The notes under the pieces were generated by a model. That model worked only from the letters and a program-made list of their open reading frames with translations, was not told the origin of the DNA and ran no database searches. 64,000 nucleotides of DNA from Paramyrothecium sp. XJ0827 (lineage: Eukaryota; Ascomycota; Sordariomycetes; Hypocreales; Stachybotryaceae), in NCBI GenBank assembly GCA_020881915.1, contig JAJFPB010000003.1, positions 1,240,001-1,304,000 of the forward strand. Direction: 5' to 3'. The position numbers were made by a program, and so were the translations under genes. How positions within the stretch are numbered: position 1 is the first letter of the stretch; each line of letters starts with the position of its first letter. Positions 11,855 to 22,729 of the stretch are shown here, one piece after another.

Positions 11855-12913
11855 CGGGAAAATAATCGAAGGGGGTGGATACTGCCCGTGGACTCCGGGC
11901 GCGTGGTGGGGGATGATGCAAGTGTTCCTGGCGGACCAGCCTCATTTTCCTCCCCACCCCATGTGAGTCCTGAGCAGCGCATCAAGCACGTGGAACCTGG
12001 CGCATGGTGAAATTCCGTAGTGGGCGAACAAGAACAAAGTACCAACGTAAACTTTCCCCCCGTGGCACACACAGAGATCGAGATTGCAGGGGGTGGGGTG
12101 GAAGCAGGCCGGAGGCGGAATTTTGCTCCCTCTGGCCTTTGTCCCGTCGTGTAATGTCGAGTCCTGTCCCGTCGTGTGCTACTGTGTTAGCCACGCCGTT
12201 TCGGGCACCAAGAAGAGTCCGTTTCCCCATAGACCGTGGCTACGAGTAGGGAACAGGGCAGTAGGCACGGCTGTCTTGGCGCGGCGTCTTGCACCGAGTG
12301 GTTGTCCCGTTCTGCTAGCTCACATAATACAGCGTAACTTCAGTCCACATGGGCGACTTTGGATCCCTATAGCTCGCCCCTCTCTCTTCCTTTGATGGCT
12401 CTCGCAGCTCGCAGCTCGCAGCTCGCACCGTAGTTGACAGATTGCCGCTTTTGCTAGGCTATCGCGCAGCACGTTCCTTTGGCTCCGCGGCCGTTGGTCG
12501 ATTCCAGCAGCAACTCTCGAGCAAATACGCGGAGGGTCATGCAAGGCAGCCAATCCGCAGCCGAGACTCAGTTAGCGGCTGGGCCACACCGACTTGTGAA
12601 GGATTTCATGCAACCCTAGATGCAGATGGGACAGAAGACGCCATTTTCGTTGCGCGCAGTCACGGACGACGGACCAGATTTTCGCGCGGAGAGCCGAGAA
12701 ATGCATGCGAGGGAGCACCGTATTGTGACTTCATAAGGTAAGAATGTAATAGGACTGGACCCCTCTCCGTGTTGGTAGGATCATAGGAGGATTCCATCGG
12801 AAATAAGGCCAACAGCATGTTTCCTCCTCCCAAAAACCCCTATCTGCAATGCATCGCGCTAGCAGGGGCTGCTGAGCTTCCTATGGCTTAGCTACATCTG
12901 CTGCAGAAATGGA

Positions 12914-12931
12914 GTAGGGTAGGGTAGGGTA
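12914..12931. repeat. GGGTA pentamer run
   Basis: About three and a half copies of TAGGG, followed by an isolated GGTAGGGTA a few bases later. It resembles but is not the fungal telomere hexamer TTAGGG. Confidence 0.8.
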
Positions 12932-13150
12932 CCGGTAGGGTACGGCAGGTTGGTCGGTCGGTCGAAAGATGCAGCGTGGTTCTAGCGAGCTCCAAGCCAA
13001 GGGTTCAACCTGGCGAGGACAAGGTGTGAGCCATAATGAGCCATCGCCTACCAACACAGAGTGGTGTTGATGCCACCCGGCACGCGCGCGCAGGCAGGCC
13101 AGGGCAACCCACCGACCACGTTCCCTGACTCGCAGCCGACGACGAATCTA

Positions 13151-13187
13151 TTTCCGTTTCCGTTTCCGCTTCCGCTTCCGTATCCGC
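13151..13187. repeat. TTTCCG/CTTCCG hexamer run
   Basis: Six near-perfect copies of a YTTCCG unit. It is an intergenic microsatellite-like tract with a strong pyrimidine/purine strand bias. Confidence 0.85.
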
Positions 13188-13661
13188 GCCGTAATCCAAC
13201 GGCACGGGCTCTTGTGACTGACGATAGGTGCCCTAAATGGACCTTTGGTGGCAGAACGATGGTGCTCCCAACGAATGCAGTGTAACACTTGGGCGACCGG
13301 GTTCATGGGAGCTAATGACCGTGACATCATCCACAACGGCCTAGGGGGGGGGGCAGACACCTATCTGTTCCGAGCAACAGGTAACCACTTGCTCGGGGAC
13401 GGCCTTAAACTAAGGTACGCATGCCTTAGTCTAAAATTGGACAAGCCGACACAGGCGATGCGCTGGACTCGGATACAGCCACCGACCGGCAAGGCAAGGC
13501 AAGGCGAGGCAGGCAGAGTGCAAGGGCTGGTGGAGCAAGGTTGCTGTATGGATGGAGGCACCAAAACCGACGCACGCAGGTCGGTGGGGGGGGGGGTTTC
13601 TTGGAAGGGAGGGAGGGTGCAATAGCAGCCAGCACGAGGCGTGAGAGGCGTGAAGCGTGAG

Positions 13662-13708
13662 GCATGGAGCATGGAGCATGGAGCATGGAACATGGAGCCT
13701 GGAGCATG
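13662..13708. repeat. GCATGGA heptamer minisatellite
   Basis: About six copies of the 7-bp unit GCATGGA, with one A and one CT variant copy at the right end. It lies in the intergenic gap before the degenerate SDR gene. Confidence 0.9.
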
Positions 13709-14457
13709 AGGGTGAGCGTGAGCATGGGGCACGGCAGCGCCAGATGCAACGCAGAAACGCTACGCTACCGTACGCTACCCAACGCCGAACGCAACGCTAT
13801 GCTACGCAAACGACGCAACATGAGGCCACAGGACAAGGGGCAGGCAAGCAAGCAGGCGGGCAGGGCAAGGCACGCAGGCTAGCTGATTAGCTGGTTAGCC
13901 GTCCATGGCTGGCAGCAGCAAGCAGCGCAGCAAGCAGCAAGCAGAGGGTATGCAATGCATAAGGCACAGACAGCACAGCGTGAGCCCGGCTTCTTGGATT
14001 GGATGGATGGTCCCGAAATGGGGGGAGGGAGGAGACAGGCGTCAGGAGCTGTTCCGGCATTCCAGATTCTCTCAAATCAAGTTCCGCAGTTCGTTCTCGC
14101 AATGTAGACAACAATCTAGCATGTTCCCCACCCTCTTGGCCTTTCTCATTTGGGAACGATATCCGGGTCCTTGGTTCGACTATCGTACACACAGCATCAC
14201 AGGACAGGCCTCTTGCAACTTTCCACACATACCTACCTTGTTCCCACAACAAGAAAGCAAAACGAAACAACACGTTCGTTAGCCTGCGAAGCCGAGCTTT
14301 AGACCCGACCCAGGACGACTTTTCGAGAGACGGAGAAAAAAGTAAGTAACAAAGAGAGAGCTATATGAATCGAGAGACCCCACAGAACAGGAAACCCGCT
14401 TACACACACATGGCAGCATCAACCACACACCACCATCCCGCTCACTACCGGCAATCA

Positions 14458-15548
14458 ATGACTTCAGCAACACCAGTCCTGACTGAGCAAAACGTGCCCC
14501 GCCAAGATGGCCGCGTCTTCGTCGTCGTCGGCGGCGACGTCGGGGCCGGCTACGAGCTGTGCAAGATACTCTACCGCACCGGAGCAAAGACGTACATGAC
14601 TTCGCCCTCAGAGGTAAGCGGATCCAATCACACGCAAGCCAGACCCAGATCCAGACCCAGACCCAGACCCAGACCAAGGCGACCCGAAAGGGCGATGGCG
14701 ATGGTGATGGCGACGGCGAGGCGAGGCCCCGAGGGAGAGCCCCGATGCTGAAGCGGGCCGCCGCGCCACAGGACCGGGCGACCAGCGCCATACGGCGCAT
14801 CGTGAAGGAGTCTGCGTCGATAGAGAAGCCCGGGGAGCTCAAGTTCCTGCACCTCAACCTCGGCAGCCTGACATCGGTCGGCAAGGCGGCGATACGGTTC
14901 GTGGAGCAGGAGACGCAGCTGGACGTGCTGTGGAACAGCACGTCGGCGAGGGCGGACATCGAGGCGCGCGACAACAAGACCGAGGACGGGCTCGAGGCCA
15001 TGGTGGGCGTGCACTGCGTCGCGACGATGCACCTGACGTCGCTGCTGGTGCCGCAGCTGGGCGTCTCGGCGGCCGTGTCCGACGGCAGCGGGCGGACGCG
15101 CGTGGTGTGGCACGCCAGCAACGCCGTGGACCGGGCGCCGGCCAACGGGCTCGACCTGGCGTCGCTCCGGGGCGGCGCGCGCGACGCCGGGCGCAACCTG
15201 GCCGTCTCGCAGGCCGGCGTGTGCATGCTGGCCAAGGAGATGCTGCAGTGGTTCAACAACTGGGGCGTCGTGAGCGTGGTGCAGCACCCGGACGCCGGCG
15301 CGAGCAGCCCGACCGAGCGGCAGGCGGCCTACACGGCGCTGTACGCGGGGCTTTCGGCCGACATCACGCTCGAGGACAACGGCGCCTTCGTCCTGCCCGG
15401 CGGCAAGGTCGTGGCCGACGAGGACGTGCTGCGCGAGGACGTCGTCAAGGCCCTGCGGCCGACCGAGGTGGGAGGGCTCGGATACAGCAAGAAGCTGTGG
15501 GACTGGTGTCGGGAGCAGTGCGAGCCCTTCAAGGTTGTCAATCCCTGA
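14458..15548 (+). CDS. SDR-fold protein with lost catalytic residues (putative pseudoenzyme)
   Basis: Two exons, 14458-14613 and 14772-15548, give 310 residues, the usual length for fungal retinol-dehydrogenase-like SDRs. The overall frame matches that family: coenzyme loop GGDVGAG at residues 25-31 (GxxxGxG kept), QLDVLW at 101-106, MVGVHCVATMHLTSLLVPQL in the central helix, and a conserved tail ending GGLGYSKKLWDWCREQ. However, NNAG is replaced by NSTS (107-110), the active-site Ser strand reads WHASNA, and the YxxxK pair is Leu195 and Gln199. An oxidoreductase reaction is therefore unlikely, and a regulatory or cofactor-binding role is possible. The 158-nt intron holds an AGACCC repeat. 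An upstream in-frame ATG at 14410 is an alternative start. The gene converges on the MFS permease. Confidence 0.8.
14640..14677. repeat. AGACCC hexamer run inside an intron
   Basis: Five to six copies of AGACCC/AGATCC lie within the single intron of the degenerate SDR gene. Every unit contains a CAG, so the tract multiplies potential acceptor sites ahead of the one that restores frame at 14771. Confidence 0.8.
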
Positions 15549-15894
15549 CACACTCCACCACCCTCGCCTCCCTCCCTCTCCCTCCCTCCCTCCCAGCAAA
15601 TTAAGTAAAATGAAGAAAAGCCAAGAGAAAAAAAAAAGAAATCAAAGAGACCAAAGGAATTGTCTTGTTACGATTTACACGCTTGGCCGCCAGGCAACCA
15701 GTCTCGCTCTCTCACACAACCCCTTCCTCCATGGGCTCTGGAACGAGCTTTTTGATATAACGGAATTTCCTTGGGACTATGCAAGACTCTGGGATAATGA
15801 TGGATCATGGGAACCTCTTTCAAGAGCGTCATCTAGCGAAATGCCACAATGGAAAACTTTTTTTTTCTACGAAACCCCCCTGAAAGGGATTACG

Positions 15895-17547
15895 CTATAG
15901 AAGGTATCTGTAGTCAGGCGACAGGTCGCCCATCTCCGCTTTCTCATCCTCCGTGAGACCCTGCTCGTTCCCAGCCTCCCTGTCCCTGTCCTTGTTCGCC
16001 TTCCAGCACCCCAGGCCGTAGACCACGCAGGCGGTGATGCTCAGGCAGGTGAAGGCGATGCTGATGCTGTAGCCGGGGACGAACCGGGGGGCGTCCTTCT
16101 TCAGGAAGGCAAAGGTGGCGATGATGCCGCCGATGTTGCCGAAGCCGACCTGCCACGCCGAGCCGACGGACCGGCGGTGGTGGCCGCCGAGGTTCATGTT
16201 GAACCAGCACACGATGACGGGCATGGCCGTGTACAGGCCCATGGCGACGAGGAAGAGCGCCGCGTACTGCACCTGCGTGTTGTCGTGGACGGCGAGCAGG
16301 ATGCCGAAGCCCGCGATGGCGACGCAGATGGCGAAGACGGCGAAGCCGAAGCGGTGCCGCGCCTTGTCCGAGAAGAAGGCGATGAGCATGGAGAAGCCGA
16401 ACGACGCGGCCCACGGCGGCACGCTGTGCAGCTGCGTCTGGATCGGGCTGTAGCCGTACGTGCGGATGATGCCGGGCGCGAAGTAGGCGTAGCCATAGGC
16501 CGGCACGATGAGGCCGAAGTACATGAAGCCGCCGACGATGACCTTGTAGTCCTTGAAGATGTTGCCGACGTCGCGGAGCGTGATGTTGCGGTCCTGCACG
16601 GCCTTGCCCTGGTCGACGCGCAGGCGGGCCGACACGAAGGCCTTCTCGTCCTCGCTGAGCCACTTGACGTCCTCGGGGAAGTCGGGCAGCAGGAAGTAGA
16701 AGAAGAAGCTGACGAAGACGGTCAGCGCGCCCTCGAGGATGAAGATCCACCGCCAGCCCGCGTAGCCCCGGAGGCCGTCCATCTTGCCGATGGCCGCGGC
16801 GAGCAGCCCGCCGAAGGCGCCGGCGAGCGTGGTGCTGTTGAAGAAGAAGGAGTAGCGCTTCTGCGCCTCGGACCGGCGGTACCACATGCCGATGAGGTAG
16901 AAGGCTGCCGAGGATTTCTCGTTAGTCCCGGTTGTTCATCTTAGCAATACACTGCGCGGAGAGCGCGGGCCAACAAACCTCCCGGGAACATTCCGGTCTC
17001 AAAGACGCCGAGGAAGAAGCGGCAGGCCAGCAGGCCGGCGTAGTTGCGCACGACGCCCATCATGATGGTGACGAAGCCGAACAGGAACATGTTGGCGGAC
17101 AGCCAGACGTGGGGCTTGAAGCGCTTGAGCAGGATGTTGGACGGGATCTCAAAGAGGCAGTAGGGCACGAAGAAGATGACGAGGGCCGTGTTGTACTCGT
17201 TCGCCTTGAGGCCGAGCTCCTCCGACAGGCCGAAGACGTCGGCGTTGGCGATGTTCACACGGTCTGTTTGCCATTTTTTGTCAGTCAATGGGATCTTGCG
17301 GCGCAGTGTGAAAACTGAAAGTAAAACAAAATGAAAATTCGCCGAGAAGTGGTGAATCTTGGTGTTTGGCCCTCGAGAGGGCTTGTTGGGACTCACCGAG
17401 AAAGGCCAGCAAGTACATGATGCACAGGAACGGCACGACGCGCATGTCGATCTTGGACAGGAGCTTGCGCTCCGTCGTGTGAGGAGGGCATGCCACGCTG
17501 AGGCCACCGGCGTCCAGCGCGCCGCCGGATTTCAGGTCGCCGCTCAT
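15895..17547 (-). CDS. MFS permease, allantoate/nicotinate (Dal5/Tna1, ACS family) type
   Basis: Three exons, 17547-17397, 17263-16979 and 16904-15895, give 481 residues. The N-terminus is hydrophilic and is followed by the family entry motif (ERKLLSKIDMRVVPFLCIMYLLAFLDRVNIANA) rebuilt across intron 1. About 12 membrane helices follow: loop 2-3 IPSNILLKRFKPHVWL, TM4-5 CRFFLGVFETGMFPGAFYLI across intron 2, GWRWIFILEGALT in TM6, and the long central cytosolic loop with LPDFPEDVKWLSEDEKAFV. This is the anion:cation symporter group, whose members import allantoate, nicotinate, biotin, pantothenate or similar organic anions across the plasma membrane. The substrate cannot be set from sequence. The tail is short and acidic. 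It is convergent with the SDR-like gene, 346 bp apart. Confidence 0.92.
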
Positions 17548-19454
17548 GATGGCTGGTCGGTTTTTCGCGGGAGTAGGCGTGGCGGTGATGATGCAAGTTC
17601 GGGCTCGTCTTACAACGGAGGTGTTGGGGGACAATGCAAACGTTGCGACCACGACACGAGGCAAGCTGCAGGGCAGAAAGCTACAGACGAAACCATGCAA
17701 AGAAGCTCTGCTCTCCGGAAACAAAAGGAATTTAAAAAATGCGACGAACCGGCCGTGCTCTTTTTAAAGTCTGCGTTGAGCCATCGGCGCCGACGTCGGT
17801 GATCTACTGTCCCCCCCCGGTCCACAAGCTCAAAGGTGCCCACCAAGAAGCCCCATATTGGTAATAAAAACGATGAAGTCACACACGCACGCCCGTGCTG
17901 ACTCCAAGAGCTTTCCCTCCCTCCCCGCAATCTTGCTTCTTTCAGAAAATCTCCCCATGCGGCGTTGATGCGGGTTTGGGCCGCGGGTGCGGAACGCTCG
18001 GCGCAGACGAAGGGTGGTGGTGGCCTCCCTGGGGTGAGGTAGGTTTGCAATTGCCTTTTCATTCCGGGGTTGGTGGACTAACTGCCCGCGTGTAAGCGTG
18101 TGGAGGCAAAAAAAAATAAAAATAAGTAAAGAAAAGACCAGACGGTTAGTCTAGTTCCCACGCATTCAATGGAAGTTGGCGAGGGTTTGGAGAAGAAGGC
18201 GGCCACGGCCATTGGCCCGCTGCACAAGCAGCGGAGGTCCCACCTTTCGGCTCCGCTTGCACCTCCAAAGAAGCCTCCTCTAGTCCTGAACCGGCAAGAA
18301 ACAGGACATTTGCGTCGATCCCTTGCTTGTTTCTGGGCCCCCGCCATTTGGGGGAAGGGAAGGGATGGGGAACTCTCGCCCCCGGGGACCAGTAACGTGG
18401 GCCAGCGTAAGCCACCAGAGGCGACTGACAGGCTTCTGAGCAGCGGACGGCGCAGAAGCCGTCCCCCGGCCAGGCCTGCCATGACGGAGGCGTTCGACTT
18501 CCCGCAGGGGGGGCACTTTTGTCGTGCCTCGGCTGTCAAACCGTGAGCGCGGCTTGGTTTGTCGGCACATTTGTTTTATGTTGTCAGAACCAAATGCTTA
18601 CTTCCAGACCTGTTCGGCTACGGGCGCCAGATTCACTTGACCCTGGCTCTGGTCGTGAAGGCACAAGGGAGCAGAAGGATTCGAAAGCAAACGGGAGATC
18701 TACGCAAGGATCGACCGGCCGGTTATTGTCATTAGTGCGCATGCGCTGAGTCGTTCTCTCGGGACGTTTGCTTGGGCCTGAGACATCCAACCCACAACAC
18801 GCAGTATGGACGCCTTCCATCCTCAACTTCTCGAAAATGGGGTTCAAATTAAATGTGGAAATTTCCTGTGCTCTTCGTGATTGCGATACTCAATTTCCCA
18901 TCACATGTCGCGAAGCACTCGCCCGTTTACCGGGAGCTGCAGCAGCCCGATGTCCCCTTGACCGCAACATTGATGATCGCATCCAATGAGTGTGCAGATG
19001 GGCCAACCTCGCGCGTTCGTTCTGCTGTTTGAGAACTGCGCCTGAGGCACATGGCACGGGAGGCGAACATCTCTACTTTGTTGGCCGGATGTCCTTCCCG
19101 TCTCCATGCCTGTGACTTTGCACCGAGAGGCTTTACTTGAGCTGCAGGGAGAGGTTACGTCAACGTCGCCAAACAGGTCACCGCCCGTGACATCAGTCTT
19201 CATAAAGACGTTCGCTTAGCTGTCCATACATAAGGGCATCTTCTCGCAGGAAACTTTACCTATTCTTCGTGCACAACCTCAACTTTCTTGGTACCCACCC
19301 TCTACCAATATCAAGAACCCCACGCCGAACCTGGCCGCCTACTAAGGTAAGCCATCGTTTGGCGTTGCTGTCCAGGATACGACCGTCGCCAACCGTTGTC
19401 AACCATCGTTTCAACGAAGCAAAGCATCTAGCAACGCTCGATAGCTTGCTAGAC
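17548..19454. other. Intergenic, 1.9 kb
   Basis: Presumed promoter sequence for the leftward permease and the rightward five-exon gene. It contains an A-rich tract near 18106-18136 and G/C runs near 17810-17820. No supported coding frame or RNA gene. Confidence 0.5.
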
Positions 19455-21173
19455 ATGGACTTTTTGCACACCGCCTCCTTCCCTGGCCGTGGCCAACAAC
19501 AGCACGAGTACGGTAAGTTAAGGAGAGATGAAGGCGGTCACTCCCTTGGCCGCCAGGTCATTCCTGCAAACACGCAGTCACTGAACGGAATGGCAACAAT
19601 GATCAAAGCAGCATGGAACTAACTTGCTCTGAGTAGAATCCGACCAGAGGCTGTCTTCCCCTGCGCAAACGAAGCTTGAGCACCAAGACTTCCCTGGCAC
19701 GCCCGGTCACGGCAGTGGATCTCGTGATGTGGAGCTCGACCGAGGTGGGAGGCAGGCCAGGGGGCTGTCGCAACGACGGGCTCTGCCATTGACCGTGTAT
19801 GCATCCTCATCTTCACAGCTCGCGAGTCTTGCTGACTAGATGACACTAGCGATCCACGTATGCTTGAGAGCGGCCTGGCCTACAACTCGCCGTCTCAGAG
19901 TGAATTGTCAGGATATAGTGACTACGACGGTATCTACGAACCAGGAGCATTCCACATGGGCTCTGAGCTGGCACATAGTCCCGGCGTCTCCTACCAGTGG
20001 CAGCTTATGGACACTCGCGATCTTTCCCCTGCAAACAACTTCGATATCCTCGATTTCGTTCACGAACGGTACTTACAAAATCCGGAGCCGTCCACGCCGG
20101 CTCAGGATACTGTGATGACACCCGATCGCGGTAGAGGCGGCAGTTCACAGCGCTCGACTGAGCCTTTCTCCCGAAGACGCCAAGTCAAACCACAGCGAGC
20201 TCGAGATCCCCAAACTCATGAGGAGCTGGACCTGGAAATGAACGGCAGAGCGCCCGCAACTGCGCGCTTCCAGGCCTACTTCTCCAACGAGGTAGACGCT
20301 GCCGAGAAGCTCCAACTCTCCAAGGACTTGTACCGGAAGTCCCCCGAGGATTGCACGTTTCCCGCAAACGACCAAACGTTCCCTCAAACAGACGAGGCAA
20401 AGAAGGAGCTGGTGAAGAGGGTTTTCGACGCTATCAACGACTGGAGCAGCTACCGCGAGTGGCCCCAGGTGGTGAGCGTGGAGGTGAAGGACCGCTTCAT
20501 TGACGAGTGGTTGGCGAAGAACGCTGGCGCTTCCAGGGCGGCATCGCGCAAGAGCATCCCTGCCGATGAACTGCGACCGGACCCGGAAGAGCTGGCCCGC
20601 ATGGCGCCATCGCTCAAGGAGCAGCAAGTAACTGTGGTTGGCCGTGAGCTGAACGATCAGATGGTTGAATGGATCAGCTGGGACCTTCTGGTGAGTTCGA
20701 TGTTGTCATGTTGGAGCAGCAGGCGAGGCTGACGGCGGAAATAGAAAACTGCAATGACCTCCCAGCAAGGAATGACGCAGATCCCGCATTGGTGTATCGC
20801 GGATGGGGCATAGGAGCCCTACGCATCGCTCGAGGCGCGGGTCGACGCCATTTGTTGCGCTTTGCAGGTAAGCGCTTGCCTTGGTACCATTGCCCGAAGG
20901 GAGCATATGCTAATCCACGGAACCGCTGAACTGCAGAAGTCGAAGCAGTTGGTCAAGTCTCTCCTGTCGGCTGGTGACGGTTGGCGGCTGAGGATTGCCA
21001 ACAACCCCATGGGGGAGCTCAAGGTATGCAAATGCTTCGCTATATGCCACTGACATGTGCTTGGCGCTAACATGGCGAAGCACAAAGAAAGTAACATGAA
21101 GGTCAACTTGATCAAGAATCGCAGGCTACGCGATGCGAACAGCAGCCTGAAGAAGGGACGAAATGCTGCATAG
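19455..21173 (+). CDS. Uncharacterised fungal protein, five exons
   Basis: Exons 19455-19512, 19840-20690, 20814-20867, 20937-21023 and 21081-21173 give 380 residues. I know no named domain. The central part (FPANDQTFPQTDEAKKELV) and the C-terminal part (SLEARVDAICCALQKSK, then a Lys/Asn-rich tail with NNPMGELK) match the layout of a widespread unnamed filamentous-fungal family. These carry a 'FP.TD..R...V..L..A..D' block and end in a short helix followed by Asn/Arg-rich sequence. The N-terminal third is Ser/Pro/Tyr-rich and looks disordered. A basic RRRQVKPQRAR patch near residue 120 may be a nuclear signal. The first exon (MDFLHTASFPGRG) is inferred from a GTAAGT donor at 19513 and a CTGACTAG acceptor that keep frame; without it the protein starts at 19860. 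Exons 3-5 are all phase 0. Confidence 0.72.
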
Positions 21174-22168
21174 GGGAGGCAGGGCGTGTTGTTCTATTTA
21201 CTTTGGGCATGTATTGGTGTTATGGCTGGGGACATCAACAGGAATAGCCGAGATACCCGAGATACCCGAGCACTTTTGGTATACGAAGTCACATAGGAGG
21301 AGATTGCAGTTGGAGGTTATAGATTGTACCGGTTGATTGGTGTTGAGATTAATGGCATACACGAGGACTTGTGGGGAATGTTTTCTGAGTATGAAAGACT
21401 TGCATTAATAGACTGCCTTTCTCTTTCTTCTTGTCGACCTTCTCAAAGCGGCGTCAATTAGGGGTGAGGATTTATTGATTGTGGATCGGACGTATGATCT
21501 GCACCGTTTGACGCTGGCAAAGTAAATAACGTGTCAGAAGAGTGAGCCACGGCGTGGCAGCCAGACAGATTCCCGACAGTTAAGGTGATCGACGCAATGT
21601 GTTAGTATGGACGAACAATAGCGAGAGGACAATGGGGCATTTGAGTCATTGTCTCACTTACATGTCTTCCTACCGTCTCTCTCCCCCCAATGGATTGTAG
21701 GCGGGGACAGATCGAGTCAGATCATAGGTGAGACATTTGTCTCGCAGTATCATATTTCCAAGACAAATGCGTGAGTGTGCGCTTGGCACATATGTCACAT
21801 ACCACTGCCCGGGGTGACGAGCGCCTCAGCCTCCTCTGGGAATCATGGCACGATTTTGGGAGTGTCTCTTCGTGGCTGGCTCAACGGCTGCTCCCACACA
21901 AGCGAAATTAGCATGATACTCGAAGAGTTTCTTCATCAAGCTTGATTAGGATATGTATTATCTCTGTATTAGCTACAAGACCACTTAGATGGCCCATGAG
22001 GTGGAGTAGCCTAAGGCAAGGCGCTCCGTGGTATCATAAATGAGTGTTTCTGATCATGATTGATCTAGTTTCCGTCAAACGCCGTTTTCCAAACCGTAAC
22101 CCAAAAATGTCATTAAGGTTTCCCCCCTCAGCAGAGGAGCTCGTAGCGGGGAGCCTGGAGCCTCAGCT
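21174..22168. other. Intergenic, 1.0 kb
   Basis: Lies between the 3' ends of two convergent genes. It contains a small GAGATACCC direct repeat (about 21247-21270). No coding frame supported. Confidence 0.5.
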
Positions 22169-22729
22169 CTAGAGCACGGCGCTGAGTGTCTCAATGGGAG
22201 CGTCAACAGTGACTGGTGTGCACTTGATGTCCCGCGTCGAGTAGAACTGGCCCTGCTTCCAGTCCGGGTTCTGCCAGCTCGTCTCCTCGCACTGCAGGTC
22301 CAGGACGGTGCCGCCTTCGGCGATGAAGCGACCGCCCTCCTCGACGCAGTTCCAGGTTTGGTTGATGCGCAGGGCGCCGCCGGCGCGGTCGTAGGTGAAG
22401 GAGGCCACGTCGCGGTCGACGGGCACGTCGCAGCTGTAGACGGTGTTGCCGTAGTAGAAGTCGGACAGCCAGTTGGACGCGGCGGTGCAGACGGGCTTGT
22501 AGTCGACAACGGGGTTGGCCAGCGTGAAGTTGACGTAGCCCCACGAGTTCTGGTGCGAAGGCGTGCTGAAGATGTAGCTGGCGTGGAAGTCGAAGTTCTC
22601 GACTATCCACTTGCTCGCTTTGGTCGAACGGCTCACGCACGTCTCCGGACGAGGGGCTTGAGCTTGTGCGGCCGGCAGGGCCATGGCCGTACCGGCCAGG
22701 AGGAAGATGTTGGCGAGGAGGCTGCGCAT
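22169..22729 (-). CDS. Secreted AA1-like (Alt a 1-type) cysteine-containing protein
   Basis: Single exon, 186 residues. The first 20-23 residues form a signal peptide (MRSLLANIFLLAGTAMALPA). The mature part has six cysteines (in ETCVS, PVCTA, YSCDV, WNCVE, LQCEE and IKCTP) and the pattern 'NFDFHASYIFSTPSHQNSWG' / 'LSDFYYGNTVYSC' / 'INQTWNC' / 'WKQGQFYSTRDIKC'. I associate this with fungal proteins annotated as AA1-like, related to the Alternaria Alt a 1 beta-barrel fold. Such proteins are secreted and several act at the host interface, but the function here is not known. Two sequons (NFT, NQT) allow N-glycosylation. The ATG at 22729 is the only one that exposes the signal peptide. Confidence 0.75.
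   Translation of the reverse strand: MRSLLANIFLLAGTAMALPAAQAQAPRPETCVSRSTKASKWIVENFDFHASYIFSTPSHQNSWGYVNFTLANPVVDYKPVCTAASNWLSDFYYGNTVYSCDVPVDRDVASFTYDRAGGALRINQTWNCVEEGGRFIAEGGTVLDLQCEETSWQNPDWKQGQFYSTRDIKCTPVTVDAPIETLSAVL

Larger units (their letters stand above)
11855..14457. other. Repeat-rich intergenic stretch, 2.6 kb
   Basis: No supported gene. The stretch is unusually rich in short tandem and interspersed repeats: a GGGTA run, a TTTCCG run, two G homopolymers (13344-13353 and 13586-13596), GGCAA-type runs near 13490-13510, a GCATGGA run and GCTAC/ACGC-type runs near 13755-13815. Open frames here are by-products of these repeats. Confidence 0.6.

Noticed and set aside
12914..12940. 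Interstitial telomere repeat
   Set aside because: The unit is TAGGG, not TTAGGG, and only a few copies exist.
14628..15599. Long minus-strand frames opposite exon 2 of the SDR-like gene
   Set aside because: Arg/His/Val-rich composition caused by GC-rich codons of the plus-strand gene; no homology features.
15944..16944. Long alternative frames on both strands across the MFS permease exon 3
   Set aside because: The permease frame has twelve helices and family motifs; the others are Arg- or Glu/Asp-rich by-products.
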